A DNA stretch of 64,000 nucleotides from positions 298,157-362,156 of the forward strand of contig NZ_ANBA01000017.1 of the NCBI RefSeq assembly GCF_000341085.1, written 5' to 3'. This DNA is from Nocardiopsis ganjiahuensis DSM 45031 (GTDB lineage Bacteria > Actinomycetota > Actinomycetes > Streptosporangiales > Streptosporangiaceae). The notes beneath the pieces are model-generated. The model was not told the origin of the DNA. It saw nothing but the letters and a program-made list of their open reading frames with translations, and did not search any database. The stretch's first letter is position 1. Every line of letters begins with the position of its first letter. The translations under genes and the position numbers were made by a program. Positions 59,927 through 64,000 of the stretch are shown here, in pieces.

Positions 59927-60143
59927 ATTCACCGCCCCAGGGGACTTCGGCCGGAAAAATGACGCCTCGGTGATACCCCGGTGAACGCCGGGGGAATTGA
60001 TTCCCACACGGGTTTCGATTTCCCCGGTGAAAGGTTCGGAGGGCGCTTTGAGGAGTTAGTGTCGAAACTGCCCGGGAGTTTCTCGCAAAACGCCCGGGAC
60101 GCCCCCCGAACCCACTGCCACGCAATCCCCGTGGAGGTCCCCC

Positions 60144-61226
60144 TTGCCCTCACTCCGCCGCAGAGCCAAACCACTGCTGGCTGTCGGCGCCGTACTCGGC
60201 CCGGCCGTACTCGCCGTACCCGCGGTGCTGGGCGCCCTGGCAGTGCTGAGCTGGGCGGAGGCCGTGATCGCCACCGCCGTGCTCCTGCTCGGCGCCCTGG
60301 TGTGCGGGCTCGCTGCCGGGCTCTGGCTGCTCCGGCGGTCCGTGCTCGCCCTGGCCACCAGCGTCAGCGGCCACACCCGGAAGGTCACCGAGGTGCTCGG
60401 CCAGGACCGCCTGGAGATCGCCCGCTCCCTGGAGGAGGTGGGCGAGCGCCTGACCCGCATCCAGGACCACGCACTGCCCAAGACCAGCCGGGAGATCCAG
60501 CGGGCCGTCACCGTGCAGGGCCGGCACGACTACGAGCAGCAGGTCGCCTGGGCCGAACTGCGCGAGTACCTGGACGTCGCACCGTTCATGCCGCCCCTGC
60601 GCGGCTGGGCCGCCTCCCCGGACGTCCTGCGCCTGCTCGTGAGGCTGATCGACCGGCACCGCCCCGAACTGGTGGTGGAGTGCGGCAGCGGAGCCTCCAG
60701 TGTGTGGATCGGCTACGCGCTGCGCCGCGCGGGCACCGGTCGGCTCGTCGCCGTCGAGCACGAGGCCCGGTACGCCGAGCTCAGCCGGGACCTGGTCGCC
60801 GCGCACGGGCTCGACGACGTCGTCGAGGTCCGGCACGCCCCGCTCACCGAGGTCAAGGCCGAGCTCTCCGGCGCCGACCCGGAGGGGACCGTCGAGTCCG
60901 CGCCCCTCTGGTACGACCTCTCCCGCCTGAACGACCTCGACCGGATCGGCCTGCTGTTCGTCGACGGACCGCCCCAGGCCACCGGCGAGCAGGCCCGGCA
61001 CCCGGCCGTGCCCGCCCTCCTGCCGCAGTGCGCCGACGACGTCGTCATCGTCTTGGACGACGCCGACCGGCCGGACGAGCGCGCTCTCGGGGACCGCTGG
61101 GTCGTCGAGCACCGCCTGCACCGGACGGAGGAGCCCGCCGAGAAGGGCGCCCACGTGTTCACCCGCCGGGTCCCGGCCGTGCCCCCGGCGTCGAACGCCG
61201 TCCCCGAGCCCGAACCCAGTACCTGA
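60144..61226 (+). CDS. Membrane-anchored class I SAM-dependent methyltransferase
   Basis: A 360-residue protein. Two hydrophobic segments (about 12-35 and 39-62) anchor it, then a coiled segment leads to a Rossmann methyltransferase domain from about 165. This has motif I VVECGSGASSVWIGYAL, an acidic loop VAVEHEARYAEL and LLFVDGPP, the last typical of the Methyltransf_24-like group. It may modify a sugar or lipid glycan made by the neighbouring GT2 enzymes. The start is TTG at 60144, 6 nt after GGAGG. The next gene begins 93 nt downstream. Confidence 0.87.
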   Translation: MPSLRRRAKPLLAVGAVLGPAVLAVPAVLGALAVLSWAEAVIATAVLLLGALVCGLAAGLWLLRRSVLALATSVSGHTRKVTEVLGQDRLEIARSLEEVGERLTRIQDHALPKTSREIQRAVTVQGRHDYEQQVAWAELREYLDVAPFMPPLRGWAASPDVLRLLVRLIDRHRPELVVECGSGASSVWIGYALRRAGTGRLVAVEHEARYAELSRDLVAAHGLDDVVEVRHAPLTEVKAELSGADPEGTVESAPLWYDLSRLNDLDRIGLLFVDGPPQATGEQARHPAVPALLPQCADDVVIVLDDADRPDERALGDRWVVEHRLHRTEEPAEKGAHVFTRRVPAVPPASNAVPEPEPST

Positions 61227-61319
61227 ACCCCTTCCCGTCCCGAACCCGACTCCGCTCCCGTTCCCGTTCCCGTCCCGGCAGCCCGCCCCCAGCCGCCATC
61301 CGAGATCGAAGGCCACCCG

Positions 61320-63419
61320 ATGATCACCACCGTCCTTCGGCATGCCCTGCGCGCCCGCGGCAAGGAGCCGGCCGTGCTCTGCCACGCCGGCGCCGACACC
61401 CGGGCGGACCTGGCCGGGCTGCCCGCGGCCCCGGGCGACGTGCTCCTGGACCTGGACGCCCAGCCCCTGGGCGAGCCCGTGCTCGACGGGGACCGGGTCG
61501 CCGGACTGGTGGCGGTGGTCGCGGCCACCACCACCGACCTCAACAGGGTCCTCACCTCGGCCGTCCACCTGCCCCGGGCCGTGCACGTCGTGGTGGCCCT
61601 GGTCGCCACCCCCGGCCACCAGGAGCCCCCGGTCCCGGTGGGGCCCGGTATGGGGCAGTGGCGCGACCTGCAGGAACTGCGGGTGCGCAGGGTGGACAGC
61701 CGGGGCTGGGTGTGCGAGTTCTTCTTCCCCAACGCCACCGAGAGCGCTCCGGTGCTGGACGCGGTCTTCCAGGGAACCCGGGGACGCCGCCGCGGGTCGG
61801 CCGTGGCGCCCCTGGCCGCCCTGAACGGATCCGAGGCGGCACTGTGGCGCCCCGGTGACACCGGGGCCCACGGCGTGGCCGCCGAGGGCCCGGTGCCGCT
61901 TCGCCGGGTCACTCCGGTGGCCGATCTCGTCCTGCGTGTGCACGACAGCGAGACCCCGCCCGCCTGGACGGACGGGGCCGTGCCGGCCCTGGACCGCACC
62001 ACCACCGGCGCCGACTCCTGGGACGCGCTGACCGGCCCGGACGGCTACGACCACGCGGCACGCCTGTCCGCCGCCCCACGCACCGGCTCCGACCGGACCG
62101 CTCTCTCCGTCTCCGGCACCTCCGCCCCCGGCACCTCCGTCTCCGGTCCGTCCGCCGACCCGGTCCAGCGGATCGCGCCCATCGACGAGACCACCGTCAA
62201 CCCCACCGGCTTCGGCAAGGCCGAGAAAGGCCCCCTGGGCCACCTCACCCTGCAGGGCGACCGCGCGGTGGTCCGGGACGGGAAGAAGGACCTCGTGGTG
62301 GTCGCCCCCGACGGGACGGTCACGGACGTCGACCTCGCCCGCCTGCGCCACCTGCGCGGGGTCCGGGTGGACTGGTCCGGCCACAGCGGGCCGCACGCCG
62401 CTGTGCGCGCCGTGGCCTCCCTCGCGGCCGGCGGGGTCCCCGTGATCAGCGGGCCCGTCCCCGCCTGGGCCGCCGGGCTCGGCGCGCCGCTCACCGAGCT
62501 GCTCGCCACCGCCACCGAGGCCGACCTGTCCGACCGGCTGACCCGCGAGGAGCACAGCGTCCGCCTGCGCCGGGCCGCGCTGTACACCCACGGACTGCGC
62601 TCCCGCTGGCGTTCCCTGGCCGCCGAGGCCGGTGTGCCGGTCCCGCCCGGCCCCAGGATCTCGGTCATCCTGTGCACCCGCCGCCCCGAGATGGTGGGGT
62701 TCGCGCTCGCCCAGATCGCCCGCCAGCGCGGGGTGGAACTGGAGACCGTCCTCACCCTGCACGGTTTCCCCGCCTCGATGCCCGAGGTGCGCACCGCCGT
62801 CGACGCCTACCGCGCCACCGGACTGCCCCTCACCGTGCACGAGGCGCCCGCCGACCGGATCTTCGGCGCGGTGCTCAACGACTCCGTCGCCCGCGCCTCC
62901 GGCGACCTCATCGCCAAGTGGGACGACGACGACTGGTACGGCCCCGAGCACCTGGCCGACCTGGTCCTGGCCCGCACCTACTCCGGCGCGGAACTGGTCG
63001 GCACCGGTCAGGACTTCGTCTTCCTCCAGGAGATCGACCTCATGGTGTGGCGCAGCCGGGAGTCGGAGACCGCCACCCGGTTCATCGCCGGGGGCACGAT
63101 CCTCACCGACCGCGTGGTGCTGGAGGAGACCGGGGGCTTCCGCCCGCTGCCGCGCGCCATCGACACCCAGCTGCTCATCGCCGTCACCCGGGGCGGCGGC
63201 CGGGTCCACCGCACCCACGGGCTGGGCTACGTGCTGCGCCGCACCGGCGGCGGACACACCTGGTCCGAGGACATGGCCTACTTCCTGCACAACTACGCCC
63301 GACAGTGGTCCGGCTGGCGGCCCAGCTCCCTCCTGGAGGGCGAACCCGCCCCGCTGGGGAGCGCCGCCGCGGCCGGGCAGCTGGTCGGGGCCACACAGCA
63401 CACGGGGGGACACCCTTGA
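61320..63419 (+). CDS. GT2 glycosyltransferase with large novel N-terminal region
   Basis: A 699-residue protein. The C-terminal about 250 residues are a GT2 (GT-A fold) domain: SVILCTRRPEMVGFALAQI, then VLNDSVARASGDLIAKWDDDDWYG, whose DDDD run is the metal/nucleotide-sugar site, and GGTILTDRVVLEETGGF. The first about 440 residues are not recognisable; they contain VCEFFFPNATESAPVLDAVF and RVDWSGHSGPHAAVRAV and may bind an acceptor or partner. There is no membrane helix. The ATG at 61320 has GAAGG 7 nt upstream. The stop overlaps the next start (TTGA), so the two are translationally coupled. Confidence 0.88.
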   Translation: MITTVLRHALRARGKEPAVLCHAGADTRADLAGLPAAPGDVLLDLDAQPLGEPVLDGDRVAGLVAVVAATTTDLNRVLTSAVHLPRAVHVVVALVATPGHQEPPVPVGPGMGQWRDLQELRVRRVDSRGWVCEFFFPNATESAPVLDAVFQGTRGRRRGSAVAPLAALNGSEAALWRPGDTGAHGVAAEGPVPLRRVTPVADLVLRVHDSETPPAWTDGAVPALDRTTTGADSWDALTGPDGYDHAARLSAAPRTGSDRTALSVSGTSAPGTSVSGPSADPVQRIAPIDETTVNPTGFGKAEKGPLGHLTLQGDRAVVRDGKKDLVVVAPDGTVTDVDLARLRHLRGVRVDWSGHSGPHAAVRAVASLAAGGVPVISGPVPAWAAGLGAPLTELLATATEADLSDRLTREEHSVRLRRAALYTHGLRSRWRSLAAEAGVPVPPGPRISVILCTRRPEMVGFALAQIARQRGVELETVLTLHGFPASMPEVRTAVDAYRATGLPLTVHEAPADRIFGAVLNDSVARASGDLIAKWDDDDWYGPEHLADLVLARTYSGAELVGTGQDFVFLQEIDLMVWRSRESETATRFIAGGTILTDRVVLEETGGFRPLPRAIDTQLLIAVTRGGGRVHRTHGLGYVLRRTGGGHTWSEDMAYFLHNYARQWSGWRPSSLLEGEPAPLGSAAAAGQLVGATQHTGGHP

Positions 63420-64000
63420 CCAGTACCGAAGAACGCGCCGCCGCAGCCGCGGACCCCGCGACGGTCCCAGGACAGGCGACCGCTCAGGTGGGAGTGCTGC
63501 CCCGGGGCGAGGTGGACTTCGGGGCCCAGCCCCGGCTGCGCCGCAACGACTACGCCCCGCTCACGCCACCCCCGCTGGGGGAGTGGACGCCGACGCTGTC
63601 GGTGAGTGTGGTGATCCCCGCGCACGGTAGCCCGGACAAACTCGCCCTGGTGCTGGCCTCGCTGGCGGCGCAGAGCTACCCGGCGCACCTGATGGAGGTG
63701 GTCGTGGTGGACGACGGTTCACCCGAGCCCCTCGCGCTGCCCGACGTCCGCCCGGCCAACACCCGCCTGCTCACCTCCGCGCCCGGCGGTTGGGGTTCGG
63801 CGCACGCGGTCAACACCGGGGTCGCGGCCTCCTCCGGACAGGTCGTCCTGCGCCTGGACGCGGACATGCTCGTCTACCGCGAGCACGTGGAGTCCCAGAT
63901 GCGCTGGCACCACCTCGTGGACTACGGCGTCGCCCTCGGCCACAAGATGTTCGTGGACTTCGATCCGGCCGCGATGACCCCCGAGTACGTGCACGAGGAG
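63416..64000 (+). CDS. GT2 glycosyltransferase (3' end outside window)
   Basis: At least 195 residues of a GT2 enzyme are present, cut by the window edge. After a roughly 55-residue Ala/Pro-rich N-terminus comes the nucleotide-sugar fold with VSVVIPAHGSPDKLALVLASL, MEVVVVDDGSPEPL and VVLRLDADMLVYREHVESQ, where the DxD is DAD. The TTG start at 63416 overlaps the preceding stop by 4 nt and follows GGGGGGA at 5 nt. It forms a pair with the GT2 gene before it; a polysaccharide or glycopeptidolipid product is plausible. Confidence 0.88.
   Translation, partial: MTSTEERAAAAADPATVPGQATAQVGVLPRGEVDFGAQPRLRRNDYAPLTPPPLGEWTPTLSVSVVIPAHGSPDKLALVLASLAAQSYPAHLMEVVVVDDGSPEPLALPDVRPANTRLLTSAPGGWGSAHAVNTGVAASSGQVVLRLDADMLVYREHVESQMRWHHLVDYGVALGHKMFVDFDPAAMTPEYVHEE

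Noticed and set aside
60150..63413. Minus-strand open frame of over 1000 codons at the right end
   Set aside because: Antisense of the methyltransferase and GT2 genes, whose motifs (VVECGSGASSVW, WDDDDW) are unambiguous.

Overview
The window is high-GC actinomycete chromosome. Codons are strongly G/C-ending, GTG and TTG starts are common, and terminators are long GC hairpins, often without a U-tract. The gene set also fits: a mycothiol-enzyme relative, a DasR-type operator, a PHO-box-like site, a subtilisin-inhibitor-like protein, DUF2510, and orn next to tRNA-His. A Nocardiopsis-like member of the Streptosporangiales or Streptomycetales is the best guess, but this is inferred from gene character, not from a marker gene. 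I see no insertion sequence, prophage, CRISPR array or rRNA. One tRNA is present.

Layout. 1-5.4 kb: the end of an ABC exporter, a secreted glycerophosphodiesterase, a TetR regulator divergent from a nucleoside-sugar-epimerase-like reductase with a 19-bp palindrome between them, and a DUF2071 protein. 5.4-10.8 kb, mostly minus: a small membrane protein, a HEAT-like protein, tRNA-His, oligoribonuclease, a large repeat-rich DUF2510 membrane protein and an amidase-like protein. 11-16.2 kb: two paralogous membrane-anchored proteins joining a solute-binding-like domain to a VWA domain, then a membrane-anchored SSI-like protease inhibitor. 16.3-21.3 kb: TrmH-family methyltransferase, 2-hydroxyacid dehydrogenase, a shortened family A DNA polymerase and a secreted NlpC/P60 peptidase. 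21.6-32 kb: a phosphotransferase, a promoter-to-terminator unit that looks like a C-rich small RNA, gamma-glutamyltransferase with an in-frame tandem duplication at its autocleavage site, a secreted acidic protein, a second glycerophosphodiesterase, a D-serine-dehydratase-like enzyme, a DsbA-fold protein and a GH20 hexosaminidase with a DasR-like operator.

32-45 kb: a DMT transporter, two GT4 glycosyltransferases, a LysR/aminotransferase divergent pair, an AGCS amino-acid:sodium symporter, thiD under a TPP riboswitch with a hairpin repeat array at its 3' end, a DUF368 (PopT-type) membrane protein and an acyl-CoA ligase. 45.5-57.3 kb: ornithine aminotransferase, a DHFR-like reductase, a membrane-anchored SGNH esterase, the biotin genes bioF and bioA-bioD, fabI, a MocR regulator divergent from an ABM-fold protein, and superoxide dismutase. 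57.8-64 kb, all plus: an acyltransferase-3/SGNH protein, a membrane-anchored methyltransferase and two GT2 glycosyltransferases, the last cut by the window edge. This end looks like a cell-surface glycan locus that continues to the right.

Most of the window is chromosomal housekeeping and nutrient handling: phosphate scavenging from glycerophosphodiesters, chitin/GlcNAc use, thiamine, biotin and amino-acid turnover. The least explained parts are the DUF2510 protein with 14 Thr-x-x-hydrophobic motifs, the twin VWA proteins with unequal MIDAS sites, the C-rich RNA candidate, the gamma-glutamyltransferase duplication and the thiD-proximal repeats.
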